Below are positions 10,841 through 21,375 of a stretch of 64,000 nucleotides of DNA, piece after piece (positions within the stretch are counted from its first letter, which is position 1; each line of letters opens with the position of its first letter). The notes below the pieces were generated by a model. It searched no databases. It saw only the letters and a list, made by a program, of their open reading frames with translations, and was not told the origin of the DNA. Source of the DNA: Hymenopellis radicata (lineage: Eukaryota; Basidiomycota; Agaricomycetes; Agaricales; Physalacriaceae); contig JADNRX010000141.1 of NCBI GenBank assembly GCA_015501595.1, positions 62,001-126,000 of the forward strand. Reading direction: 5' to 3'. A program made the position numbers and the translations under genes.

Positions 10841-11514
10841 ATGTCAAGGACTTCAGTAGTAGAGCCAAAGGTCAGTCTCTCCCTTCTATGCTTGTTCATA
10901 TATCTTACTATTAGTTCTCGGTCAGACACTTCTCGCCGCCCCTACTGCTGGGGCTGCTTTGATACCCGGCACGAGCCCCGAAGAGATCCGGCGGGCTTAT
11001 GAGGCAATGTGGGGCGCCAATGCCATGGAGGATGCGGAAGCTTATTACCAACAAGCCTCTTACGACTTCAATAAGGGTGTCATTTTTGTATGTCTGCACT
11101 GTCCCTTTTTTCTTGCAACGCCATTCAACAAGGACGTTATAGACTCCGCGGCCCCCACCTGGCACCCATCTCAATTCCGTCGACCTTGGGAAGCTCACGG
11201 TTTTCTATTGCCCGACCTGGCCTGGGGCCCCAAAGGGCCACTACTTTACCTGGAACTTCTATATTGGCCCAGCCGGACAAGGGCCCGAGTCCATTATCGT
11301 CGACTCGGACTGGGCGAAGCAGGGCATTGTGGCCAAAGTGGAGGGTTTGACTGCTGGTGAATGGCAGGTTTGTCGTGGCAATGTTATTGCGCCGCGTGTG
11401 CGGGTCCGAGTCTCATATCCCGACGACGCTCTTGGTAGCAAGATCACGCACGAGCTTGTTTTCCCACTTGATCCGACTCAAGACCCGTCTATTCCTGTTC
11501 ATTACCTACAGTAG
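10841..11514 (+). CDS. Unknown protein, about 187 aa, three exons
   Basis: Exons 10841-10870, 10926-11087 and 11143-11514 splice in frame (introns GTCAGT..TCAG and GTATGT..ATAG). The protein begins MSRTSVVEPK, then an Ala/Pro-rich stretch and IPGTSPEEIRRAYEAMW with AMEDAEAYYQQAS. The second half is LTVFYCPTWPGAPKG and HYFTWNFYIGPAGQGPE, ending with a beta-rich VRVRVSYPDD segment. I recognise no domain. An inverted paralogue at 19010-19687 keeps the same exon structure and reading frame across all three exons, which supports a real gene. There is no signal peptide or membrane span. Homology to the paralogue extends about 80 bp past the stop. Confidence 0.65.
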
Positions 11515-12479
11515 TTACGCACCTTGTCGTAGTTTATAATGCCGCCCCATTGTACTAGTAGTATGGCTTGTACTCTCCTCTTGCCAAGCAATGTTCGAAT
11601 TCGCCAAGCCAGTGCTTCAACTGTTTCGCACAGAGATCGTGTCGCAGTAGGAGTTAACTACGATGTTGTCGACTACAGCTCCGCTAGGACGAACGGGCTG
11701 GTTTTACACGACGATGCTGCGCTGTTCTCTCATGATCACAGTAAGTTCCTGTAGTTTTTCCCAGTGATCTTCAATAAAAATCAACATGACCCTCCAGATA
11801 TCAAGCAGTACCGCGTCCTGTAGTGTACCACACCGTAATCATGTCCCGACATCGACGCGCCACTCATCAAGATCTGCCATCACTTCAGGCAGATCCCACC
11901 AGCCGTGCCAGTGCCCAACTTCTTCGGACCCGGTGGTACCGAATTGTCTTCGGAAGTGCACGACATCTTTTCCTCCTTGACGACGTGTTTTACTTAGGTC
12001 CTCATCATTGACTGGTCGGGCGTATCAGCGGACCGCCTGGTAGAGAACATCCCCTCGAATTTCAGGATGACATCAACTATGATTTTCACCTGCGTTCAAC
12101 GTTGAACTACACATACTTATCGAACTCATTCACGGGGACATGTGGCCATGCAAGTAACATCTTTTGTGTTTCATTTCGTATTTGATTCTATCATCAAACC
12201 GCTCTCCCAACCATCTGAAAATCCATTGTCTATAAAGTAGGAAGAAGGAACCCCGCCACATCTACCGAGCTCCAAATAACGCGTGCCAGATCCGACTCCG
12301 TGGAAGCAATCCCGCGTCGTAAACACATATCGTGTTTACACCATCCTCGAATACCCATGCACCCGGCCCCTTCACCTGCTTCCAACACAAAGAGCCTGAA
12401 CCAGAAACCACCGACAACCAAAAAAGCTGCAAAGAGTATTAGGAAAGCTCTGCAGAAATCATGCGCAGTCGTACCGCGA
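11515..12479. other. No gene recognised
   Basis: It contains short open stretches on both strands and an intron-like GTAAGT..CCAG near 11740-11798, but no recognisable protein. The first 80 bp repeat, inverted, near 18940-19009. Confidence 0.4.
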
Positions 12480-12977
12480 TCACGAGAATCCTCCACGCCA
12501 GTGGCTAGTTTGGGTACGCCAGGTTATTACATGATACAGGCGGGCAGGAGGACTTGGATTTCTAGCTTGCAGATATTGCTGTCCCGCCCTTCTTGATCGA
12601 TGAGCTATGTAAAAGATCGGCATGCCAGATAATGACACATCGCGATTCCAGTCGAACTGGAAGCCGGTGGTAGCGGCGGGCAGTCCCGGAGGCACGAAGG
12701 GGTTGGCGAGCGCCGCTATAGGGATGATGATGCGAGGGACAGGGATATTTGTAGCGTGGTCCACTAGGACGAGTGGGGCAGGCATGATTGTCACCACCCA
12801 CCCTGCTACAGCGTGAAATCGCTCTGCGTATAGCACACCGTTTGGTGGATTCAGGATTTGCACAACCAGGCGAATATCTCCCGCAACGGGGGTATGCGGG
12901 ATTCCGGCATTGAGCCAGATGTCGTTTTGGCATTGATCCAGGTGGATAGCGCCGGTCGATCCAAGGAAATCGAACAT
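12480..12977 (-). CDS. Unknown ORF, up to 165 aa, probably one exon of a larger gene
   Basis: The minus-strand frame starts MFDFLGSTGAIHLDQCQNDI and continues with GIPHTPVAGDIRLVVQILNPP and FQFDWNRDVSLSGMP. The composition (beta-rich, few low-complexity runs) looks like true coding sequence. A pyrimidine tract and TAG lie directly upstream of the ATG (rev. comp. of about 12978-13010), so the ATG may be internal to an exon that follows an intron. The last 40 residues look less protein-like and may be past the real end. No family is recognised. Confidence 0.45.
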   Translation of the reverse strand: MFDFLGSTGAIHLDQCQNDIWLNAGIPHTPVAGDIRLVVQILNPPNGVLYAERFHAVAGWVVTIMPAPLVLVDHATNIPVPRIIIPIAALANPFVPPGLPAATTGFQFDWNRDVSLSGMPIFYIAHRSRRAGQQYLQARNPSPPARLYHVITWRTQTSHWRGGFS

Positions 12978-13613
12978 CTAGGGATTGTGTTAAGTATAAT
13001 GAATTAAACGCAAAAAAAGGAAAGACAGAGAGGAGAAGAAATGTAAATCTATCATCTTGCGATGACGGCAAACACTGGATGGCGCGGCGAGCTCGATACA
13101 CGCTTGCAAGATGGCAGAAGCAAGGCGGAACAAAGGGAAAGACAGAGAAAGGGACACGCACCGCAAGCGAGAGCGCAATAAAGAGGAATAATAGGCGGGT
13201 ATGAGGACAAGATGATGGAACGGAGACGAGAACGTTAAGAAGCCCTCCAGCGCTCGTTCAAACTACATCATCCCGATATAGTAACCCCAAGATAACTTGT
13301 AGGGGCGGCACGCGGCAGTCCAAGCTAGGTACACTGACAGTCGTACTCCATTCGAGACCAACTTTCGGGAAGGCCAAATGTAGGGAATATAGCGAATCCT
13401 CGCTCCCCTGTTGCGTCTCCGAAAAGGCAGTGAGCTCTTGCAGACACTGGTCCCAATGAACTATTTTTGCTAGTATCCATAATTTAGACTGCACGGAGAC
13501 ATCGGAAAGGAGAAGGACTTTGCACGTTGTTGTCAGATTGTCAGGTTCCTTGAGGTCAGCTAGTACGCGGTTGTAGATCTCCGGAGATTATGAGGCTAGG
13601 ACACCCAATCCAT

Positions 13614-15843
13614 CTATGTAGAGCACCGCCAAGAATCCGGTATGGTGTACCTTCCAAAGGTAGAGCGGTTCTTTAGGACAACTTGGTGAGTGCCAGGTAG
13701 ATCCTGATTTGAGACTCGTCGTGATGCCCTGTAGCCAGCGTCGTTCAAGCAGTCCTTTGTACACGAGCTCAAGAGCAGGAAGAAGCATGCTTGAACACAG
13801 AACATAGGATAGAATATGGCTGACCAGAATCGTTGCGTCCCTTGGGTCTGCAAAGGCAACCGACAGGACTTCGGAGGTGAGCCATGAAAATTCGTCATCC
13901 TGGGACCCTGTGCAATGACGCCTCCGATTGAGGCCTTCGAAAAATCCTCGAGCCAGAGTATTGTTGTCCTGGTACCGAAAACATGGGAAGTCATCACGCT
14001 CTGAAGAGCGACCATAGTCGCCTTGTCGACATCTTTATGTCGAGAAGGTATACCACGGTTCGCTGTCCATCCGCCAACAGTGCATAGCAGGTGATGGAAG
14101 AGGGATGGGTCATTCGCGTTATCGCCCACCCAAGTCTTGGTCTTCTGGATAGACGGTGTTTGAATCATTTTCAGCACAAGGGTTATATCATCTGGAAGAG
14201 ACTTCTCGTAGCTGGTATTCGGGTCGTCGACACGCAAAAGGGTTGCATTAGGGAACGCGACATGCAAAAGCCATTTCACAAAGGATGGGCGCATATTATT
14301 CGCCAGCACGAAGCCCATACGGTTAGACCTTCCGTTTGTCGCGATATCGTAGTCGTAGATGGAGAGAGAAGGCATCGGCGCCGGTGACCGGAACGTATAG
14401 AGTGGTTGCTGCTTCCCATCGCAATTGCACTTGTCGCACTCGTGCAACCTAACCGCTTCTCTCAGCAACTCTGACCAAGCTCTGGACGGCTCGTCGTGGT
14501 CTATTTCGAGCCAGTCAGTCCCTCCGAGTAACGCATTACTGAAGATTTTCCCCCAGAGGACATTATCGAACATCGTTTGGGCTTCTGGGCAGCCGAGAAG
14601 ATTAGCTTTGATCAACCGATGGGCAGACGAATCACGGAAACTCGTGTACTTGCTGACCTCCTTACACGCAGCTACCACCGAGTCTTCAGTTTCCTCTTTC
14701 TGGAATCGCAAAGCTGTCCGCTGGAATCTCTCGAAACGATCAAGAGGTTGGTCAGGGAGAAAGTGATCATCGATCGCCTTCAAAACCACATCGGACGGGA
14801 CGGTGTCGGCCCCCGTCTTGATGATGATGGGTACACTTTGCAGTGGAAGACTACTAAGGGCCTGAATGGTAATGCTTTGAACAGACTAGTTGCACGTCTG
14901 GTTGAAAAGCCACCCGAGGGCTGATGCATCTATAACCAGGGCTTGACGCTCGACCGTTTCTAGCTCGACATCCCGTAGTGATTGCGATGGAGAGGAGTCG
15001 ACCGTGTAGTTGGAATAGAAAAGGTTAATGACATGCCGGTGCACGGCAGTAATCAGGGAGAAGCAATGGATCGAGAGTGGAAGATTGGGAGGACAGTGAT
15101 AGAATATGCCGCCGGCGATAACACCTAAATCGATGGCCATTATTTGACTCAGAGAGCACAGGTACACGATAAGGCCAACAAAGAACAGTCCGAGTGCCGT
15201 ATGCATGAGCACGGGGAGAAGCTCTATGATGAGAGGTACATGCCACTTTTCGAGACCTTTTAATCGGAAATGCCGAACACACAGCGACTACGAGGAGACC
15301 CGGAGGGTACAGATATGTACTGGTGGATCCATTGTTTGAACACGGCCATCAATGTCGTGGCAAGGCTCAGCCCCAGGCTAGTGAACCACAGCCCGTTCCC
15401 CCATTCTGAGGTCTTCGGCTGAAAAGGGTTGGGATTCGGAAATGCTGTGGTACGTTCTCGACCGCCTCGCGCCCCATGACCATCGCGCGCTGGTCAGCGA
15501 TGAGCTCCAACATCAGCGAGGCTGTGACTTCGCCGTGATTAACACGTAGGGCCTGGCAGGTTTGCGTAACAAATGTAGTCACAACAGCAGAGAACAGCGC
15601 GGCCTATCAATGCACAGATGATTAATTAGTTATTTCCCCAGCGATGGAATCCGAACTTACGAGCACGAGAAGTATATCTAGACCTTCGCGCCAACCACCG
15701 ACCATTTCTAGGTCATATTTCACAGATTTGTCGCCATATACTCTCCAGACTCTGGCCTTTGGGAATAACTTTTCGTATTCTGCGTCAGGAGAGTATTTCT
15801 GCTCGTAGTTGAAAGGATCGTTTACAGCGGCTGTCACAACCAT
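13614..15843 (-). pseudogene. DUF6535-type membrane protein gene, decayed
   Basis: The minus strand from 15843 encodes EKLFPKARVWRVYGDKS and VGGWREGLDILLVL. An intron follows (15660-15604, GTAAGT..ATAG), then LFSAVVTTFVTQTCQALRV and WFTSLGLSLATTLMAVFKQW. Next come GLEKWHVPLIIELLPVLMH and the membrane span TALGLFFVGLIVYLCSL. This order matches the DUF6535 domain common in Agaricomycetes, whose function is unknown. Damage: a frameshift near 15265 and an in-frame TAG at 14886-14888, after which the same frame continues (VLKAIDDHFLPDQPLDRFER) to about 13900. An apparent 36-bp intron near 15430 is shorter than usual. The original product was a multi-span membrane protein. Confidence 0.7.
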
Positions 15844-16640
15844 TGAGTATGGCGATGAAGATTGAGCTAGAACGCACTATGCCTAGCCTGAACAAGCTAA
15901 GAACCGAAACCCAGTAACGGTCTGGAGGACCCAGAATTGAGCGCAGATGATTGCGTGCTCCAAACGGTGGAGGCATCCGAGCTATTGGTTGAATGGACAG
16001 GACTCGGACTCGATTCGTCGGAGGAACGACCTCCTTGCTCAGGTTGCATTCTGGTAGATTGCACAAGAGTAAGGGAAAGAGATAAATGTATGGCGAATAC
16101 TGTAACATACCGTTTCTTGTTACTCATCAGACAACCAAGCGTAGAGAACCGAGTGTAGTCAAAGGACAATAAGTAGCAATAAGGCAATTGTCCCTTACTG
16201 CTTGAGTAACATCGTCCTAAGTCCCGAATGAACGCTCGACGACGGAAGACTCCCATGCTAGGAGCGAATGCCTTCAAAGCCAGGACAACCCCAAGTTTAA
16301 GGGAACCTACTGCCGGAGTGTTCTTGTTTTCTTCTTGGGCAAAGATCAGCGTTGTTCACGTTGCCTTTGTATTCGCATTTGAGCACTCGATGGCTCGAAT
16401 ATCCAAACATGGCGTTGAACGACGTAGTACCATCTAGTCGAGTGCAAGGGGAAATCAAAGTCCTGGCTGTCGAACAATAACGGGCTACAAGGGGGGGACG
16501 CTTGATGGTAGCGGCTAGGTACCAACCCAGCACACGATCGAGTATCCGTGCGTGGGAACACAGTCCTCAGGAGCAATCAAGGGTTGCGTTCATGGCTTCT
16601 GCACCCACCATGACCACGACTACCACGCGTCCCCTAGGAG
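15844..16640. other. No clear gene; possible decayed first exon of the DUF6535 gene
   Basis: The minus-strand frame 16277-15897 encodes a Ser-rich tract (SSDESSPSPVHSTNSSDAS) upstream of the DUF6535 pseudogene. Such Ser-rich leaders are plausible for that family, but nothing diagnostic is present. The rest is featureless. Confidence 0.3.
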
Positions 16641-16671
16641 AAATTCCTGAATCTATGTCCTCCCCCTTTGG

Positions 16672-17568
16672 ATGCGAGGGCGCCCCCGCGACGCGAAATA
16701 TGCCCCAGTCAATTTCCTTGACTCGCATATAGACGAAAATCTTGTCCTAAAACGCGTCGAACCGCGTCCTCCTCTTATCGGACAACTAGCTGATCTCGTC
16801 GACAAGAAGTTGGATGGCCTTTCGAATCGCGACCTGCTTTCCGATGGCATGTTTGGTGGGACCCACAGGTGGTATCTCAAGGCGGCAGATATGAACGCAG
16901 CTCAGGATATAGCGAAAAGACACGAAAAAGGTCCAAGTTTTGCAGCCTGTCGGCTTGCTTCCTCACTCCTCCTACACCCGGATAGACCTAAAGCTGTCCC
17001 TACCATTACGTGGGGATCCTTGGAGATCGAAACTTGCGATCAGCACTCGTCGAACCAATTTCTCGCAGAACACTGTTTTCTGCAGTTCCCAGACTATAGC
17101 CGAGCGGACTTCCTGCTTCAGGATTACACGGCGGAGACAGCTTCGAAGCTTTTTGCCCTGCATAGACATCAGCGTGTCGTTGCAGTTGCCTTGTTCTTCT
17201 GCCCGGCCGCGCATACTATCCTTCGCAACATGGATGAATTGGGGACACATAAAACTTTCCAGTGGATGGCAAACTCCGAGAGCCAGATCTCGTCTCCTGG
17301 AAAAGTTTCTCGTCCTATCGACAGCCCCCGCCCGCCGTGGTCTCTTCCCGAACCTATTCCAGTACGACCTCAAGATCGCACGATCCAGGCCCCGGGAAGC
17401 TCCCCTATACCTCCGGCGATTTTTGGACTTTTGAGAGCTCAAAATCGACCAAAACCCCGGCGAAAACTTGGACTTTTGAGAGAAATTAGAGCTGAGGTCC
17501 GGCGAAAATTTGGACTTTTCAGAGGCGGGGATGGGTACCGGGAGACCCCCGAGTGTGTATATGTATAG
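16672..17568 (+). CDS. Unknown ORF, 298 codons, 3' part runs into a MITE
   Basis: An uninterrupted plus-strand frame with blocks such as DSHIDENLVLKRVEPRPPLI, HRWYLKAADMNAAQDIAKRH and FFCPAAHTILRNMDELGTHK. A diverged relative lies at 34900-35475, where the same nucleotide blocks are recognisable but the frame is broken. The last 60 codons lie inside the MITE at 17387-17823, so the original C-terminus was probably replaced. No domain is recognised. It may be a repeated-element relic that happens to stay open rather than a host gene. Confidence 0.4.
   Translation: MRGRPRDAKYAPVNFLDSHIDENLVLKRVEPRPPLIGQLADLVDKKLDGLSNRDLLSDGMFGGTHRWYLKAADMNAAQDIAKRHEKGPSFAACRLASSLLLHPDRPKAVPTITWGSLEIETCDQHSSNQFLAEHCFLQFPDYSRADFLLQDYTAETASKLFALHRHQRVVAVALFFCPAAHTILRNMDELGTHKTFQWMANSESQISSPGKVSRPIDSPRPPWSLPEPIPVRPQDRTIQAPGSSPIPPAIFGLLRAQNRPKPRRKLGLLREIRAEVRRKFGLFRGGDGYRETPECVYV
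17379..17386. repeat. 8-bp target-site duplication of the MITE, left copy (CACGATCC)
   Basis: Identical to 17824-17831 and directly adjacent to the left TIR. Confidence 0.88.
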
Positions 17569-17823
17569 TCCAGCGGCTTTGACACGTTCATGGTGCTTCA
17601 AAGAACGGCTATAACGCGCACGTTCGAATCCAGTACTTGGCGTTGCTTTCGTAAAACCGACCGCACCTCGGCAGGATCCGATTTTTTGGAGGGACGTGAC
17701 ATTGGCCACGTGACGTGACTGACCTCGGCGATTTTTGGACTTTTTGCGCCCAAAAACAGCCAAAAACTTGGACTTTTGAGGGCTTCGAGGTCGCCGGAGG
17801 TATAGGGGAGCTTCCCGGGGCCT
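17387..17823. mobile_element. 437-bp MITE with 33-bp TIRs and 8-bp target duplication
   Basis: The left end begins AGGCCCCGGGAAGCTCCCCT and continues ATACCTCCGGCGA; the right end at 17823 is its exact reverse complement over 33 bp. Both ends are flanked by CACGATCC. The inside carries repeated motifs such as ATTTTTGGACTTTTGAG and CCAAAAACTTGGACTTTTGAG in both orientations and no transposase. Size, TIRs and target duplication fit a non-autonomous cut-and-paste element of a superfamily making 8-bp duplications (hAT- or P-like). Perfect TIRs and duplication suggest recent insertion. Confidence 0.88.
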
Positions 17824-17831
17824 CACGATCC
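17824..17831. repeat. 8-bp target-site duplication of the MITE, right copy (CACGATCC)
   Basis: Identical to 17379-17386 and directly follows the right TIR. Confidence 0.88.
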
Positions 17832-18099
17832 GCAGGAGTCCACGTACTGACTCGCCGGTAGTCGAATACTCCACACCGGGTAGGGTCGTTGCTGGGAAAA
17901 AGGTTGAGTGGCGCGAGAAGCCAGAACAATATGTACAACGAGTAGGTTCCGTATCATACAGATAGCTTCCTTTGACTCACAACAACATTAGGCATGGGCG
18001 ACCGCAGTACGAGCCGACGCTTCAGTCATCATCTTTGACTGCGGAAACTATCTCCGAGTTGGTGTTCGACATCGTGAGACGCAGACTTTTCTTCTGTCA

Positions 18100-18290
18100 G
18101 ATCTAGTCAACGTGCCCGCGAAGCTGGAACTATTCACTTCGTAATAGAACGTCAACTCTGGAAACATTGCAAAAAAGCGATAAGTTATAACAGACTCGAG
18201 CAGGTGGTGCTGACGCAATCTTGATTTTGGCGAATTGGAGTTCATGACAATGGGTGGCTCGATACTCGCCATGGCGTTCGCCATTAAAAG
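18100..18290 (-). pseudogene. F-box family remnant with large internal deletion
   Basis: The minus strand reads MANAMASIEPPIVMNSNSP, resembling the N-terminus of F-box B (MADIEPPITKESDS). It then jumps to sequence equivalent to the middle of F-box A (YRFFAMFPELTFYYEVNSSS). The F-box and most of the repeats are missing and the frame is short. Confidence 0.6.
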
Positions 18291-18940
18291 ACTACAACAG
18301 CAAAAATGAACATGCGGGTACTCGGGCCGGACGTCCGTCACTAGTTCAAAGCTCAACGTTCAACGTTCAACGCTCAACGGATGGGCATGTACGGCTGTCG
18401 TTGTCGACCACATTGCACTCCATGGCGACACTGTCTATCTCTTGCTTGTTTACTCGTCCGAGCTGTATGTTCCAGTCATCCAAGCCACGTGACCCTGCCA
18501 CACCGCGTCAATCTCTTCCTCTTATCATCACCAACTTGCCTAGTAACGATTCAAACAGATCCTGATTTGTGGCTCTGGTTGTCGACATTGTGATAAGTTT
18601 ATCTCCTTCAATCGTCGAATCTTCCCCGGGCTACTGTACCAGAACGCGTCGTGCATTCAACTTTTTGAAGAACAATATATGACAAGTCAACAGTTCCAGC
18701 AAGTCTCTACATATTCCCGGAGCTGCTTCGAGTATGCATCAGCAGCTTTGCCTACCGAGCGCGACTCCGAGATATATCATATATGCACAGGCCAGTACGT
18801 GTCTTATTTGCTGCTGAATTCGAACAGGTGTTTTGATTGCCCATCCCGTCAATGATGAACTATGCTCACTTTACATCTGGTACGATCCGCACGCAGTTAA
18901 CAGCGCGGCGCGTTCTTCGGTGCATAATGTCTGGATTCAA
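18291..18940. other. No gene recognised; short TTCAACG repeat
   Basis: A 7-bp motif (TTCAACG/CTCAACG) is repeated four times near 18352-18380. I see no open frame with protein-like composition. Confidence 0.4.
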
Positions 18941-19009
18941 AGGTCCATTATGGCAAAAGGAGAGTACAAGACATACTACTAGCGGCATTAACTACGACAA
19001 GGTGCGTAA

Positions 19010-19687
19010 CTACTGTAGCCAGTGTAGGCAATGAACAGGAATAGACGGGTCTTGAGTCGGATCAAGTGGGAAAACAAGCTCGTGCGTGATCTTGCTACCA
19101 CCAAGAGCGTCGTCGGGATATGAGACTCGGACCCGCACACGCGGCGCAATAACATTGCCACGACAAACCTGCCATTTACCAGCCTGCCAACCCTCCACTT
19201 TGGCCACAATGCCCTGCTTCGCCCAGTCTGAGTCGACAATAATGGACTCGGGCCCTTGTCCGGCTGGGCCAATATAGAAGTTCCAGGTAAAGTAGTGGCC
19301 CTTTGGGGCCCCAGGCCAGGTCGGGCAATAGAAAACCGTGAGCTTCCCAATGTCGACGGAATTGAGATGGGTGCCAAGTGGGGGGCGCGGAGTCTAGTAA
19401 AGTTGTTGTTGAATGGCGTTGCAATAAAAAAGGGACAGTGCAGACGTACAAAAATGACACCCTTATTGAAGTCATGAGAGGCTTGCTGGTAATAAGCTTC
19501 CGCATCCTCCATGGAATTGGCGCCCCACATTGCCTCATAAGCCCGCCGGATCTCTTCGGGGCTCGTGCCGGGTATCAAAGCAGCCCCAGCAGTAGGGGCG
19601 GCGGGAAGTGTCTGACCGATAACTAAGATATATGAACTAGCATAGGAGGGAGAGACTAACTTTTGGCTCTACTGAAGTCATTGTCAT
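19010..19687 (-). CDS. Unknown protein, about 190 aa, three exons (inverted paralogue of 10841-11514)
   Basis: Exons 19687-19661, 19611-19450 and 19393-19010 splice in frame with the same phases as the copy at 10841-11514. The protein starts MTMTSVEPK, shares IPGTSPEEIRRAYEAMW and WNFYIGPAGQGPE, and ends slightly longer. Conserved splicing and frame in two copies argue for a real gene of unknown function. Upstream, the last exon of the PITH remnant (19858-19781) stays open in the same frame into exon 1 of this gene, so a PITH-led fusion transcript is possible. Confidence 0.6.
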
Positions 19688-19780
19688 GATGGGACAGTAG
19701 GAGGTCGCTATGAGACGATATAATCTGAGACATTCGAAATTGGTCAGTGTCGGCCTTTCCATAAACAGGTGGATGTTCAA

Positions 19781-20320
19781 CTCGACGGGGACACCCAGCG
19801 CATCAATCTTGTCAATACGCGACTCGTCCTCTTCGCCATGGTTGGACGCTACGAAGATCTGCGAGGTATCAGCACGGCGACAACGCGCAGGATAATGACG
19901 AGCATACATGCAGGCTGTTCACTTTCTGGAATCGAACAAATCGCAGCTGAATGAGTTTGCCCTGCGCCACGTCCTCCTCGCTGAGCTCCAGCACTTGCGC
20001 GACCTGGGGCTCGTCGGCCGACTCCACGTCCTCAAAGACGCTGCGATTGTTCGCGACCAGTTTTATCGTCTTGGGCGCTCTCGCAGGGTCCGAGGATTGG
20101 ATGACGAGCGACCGTACGCGTACAGCCTGATTGAACTGCTCCGCTGTTAGCATTTTTTTCGGACACCATGACGGCGGGGGAACGCACGGCAATGTTCAGC
20201 AAGAGCTACTCGTTGGCATCGCTGAGGAGATAGCCGCTGCCCTCGTTCCGCTTTTTGGCGCCGAAGATGCTGGACAGTGTGTGGCTCGACGACTCGTTCA
20301 GGCAGTGAATTCAAGCAGAA
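19781..20320 (-). pseudogene. PITH-domain fragment (TXNL1-like C-terminal half), with premature stop
   Basis: Pieces of three exons on the minus strand: about 20320-20188, 20135-19908 and 19858-19781, separated by GT..AG introns. Motifs: FNQAVRVRSLVIQSSDPARA, PKTIKLVANN, EPQVAQVLELSEEDVAQGK and IFVASNHGEEDESRIDKID. These match the PITH domain, which in TXNL1 proteins binds the proteasome. The first exon has an in-frame TAG where the 32-kb copy has a Gln codon (context SDANE-stop-LLLN), and one codon is missing in the second exon. The thioredoxin domain that normally precedes PITH is absent. Confidence 0.75.
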
Positions 20321-21375
20321 GCAGCAAAAAGAGCGGATTACGACATGATAATCAAAGCGAAGAAAGGATCGGCATCAAAACTCTGTCTCTACCATCATCA
20401 TCGCGGGCAGCGATGAGCTCGAAGGACGTGGATGCACGGCTTTGTCTGTTAACGAGGTTGAGACTGTTCGTCTGCTCACGGGCGAAGGACTTTTGGTTGT
20501 CGGCTTCCGGCCAATTCGGGCCACTCTGAAAGTAGTCGCACAGTACTTTACATAGCGAATCTGTTCCCCAATTGAGTGAAGATCTCAACCTGGACTCGAC
20601 ACTAGTGACACGCTATTGTAAGTTGACAGCGCCCAAATGACTGTTGCCTGACTGATCTTGTACAGAACCGAATTTGCCGATGGCCTCAACTTATGGGCGT
20701 GCAGCGACAATGTCGGCCAAGTCGGAAGCACTGGGATACGCTGAATGCTTTGTCTAGGAGTTTCTCGGAATGACTAAAGATCTGTATCCATCACTGGCCA
20801 AGCGCGCCCATTGATATTCAGGGACTTCAATGATTATCGTACGTGTCAGCGCACTTTATGATCTACCTAAAACAACTTCAGTCGAGATCTTGGGATCATA
20901 TGGAGGCGAAGCGTATGATATACCAAAGACGGCTTGTCAACCTTCCTCCTTGCTCTCAACGAATTCGAGAGCGCCATTGGGAAGGTAGGTTGCAGTGTTC
21001 AGGCACTTTTGAACAGTGGTGCACGTCTCTGCGTTTCTTGACTAGGTCCTTTAGGCAACGCACCGCACCTCACCGTTAGCTACTGCGCGCGCGTCAATAT
21101 CACGATGACGCCTTGTCAGTATTTGCTCCCCGCGATTCTGCCGTATGCCCAGGATGCGGTGTGTGCGTGCAACCATCAACCTCATAATGGCGCCCGACGA
21201 AGTATAAAGAAGGCGCTTGGAGAGCATAGAATCTCATCAATCTGCCAGGTGCATTTGATCCCTTCTACCTAGTACACGCTGGCAAGTTCATATGTCTACT
21301 GTTCGGCTCATTTGTTAAAGATCATTATTCAGGTCGTGAAAATTCGTTGCGCATACACCTATTATCTATCTCAAG

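Noticed and set aside
17590..17640. GTTCGAATCC motif suggesting a tRNA
   Set aside because: It lies inside the MITE and no cloverleaf can be built around it.
16972..17874. 300-codon minus-strand frame
   Set aside because: It overlaps the plus-strand frame 16672-17568 and runs through the MITE; the composition is not protein-like and no homologous block is seen.
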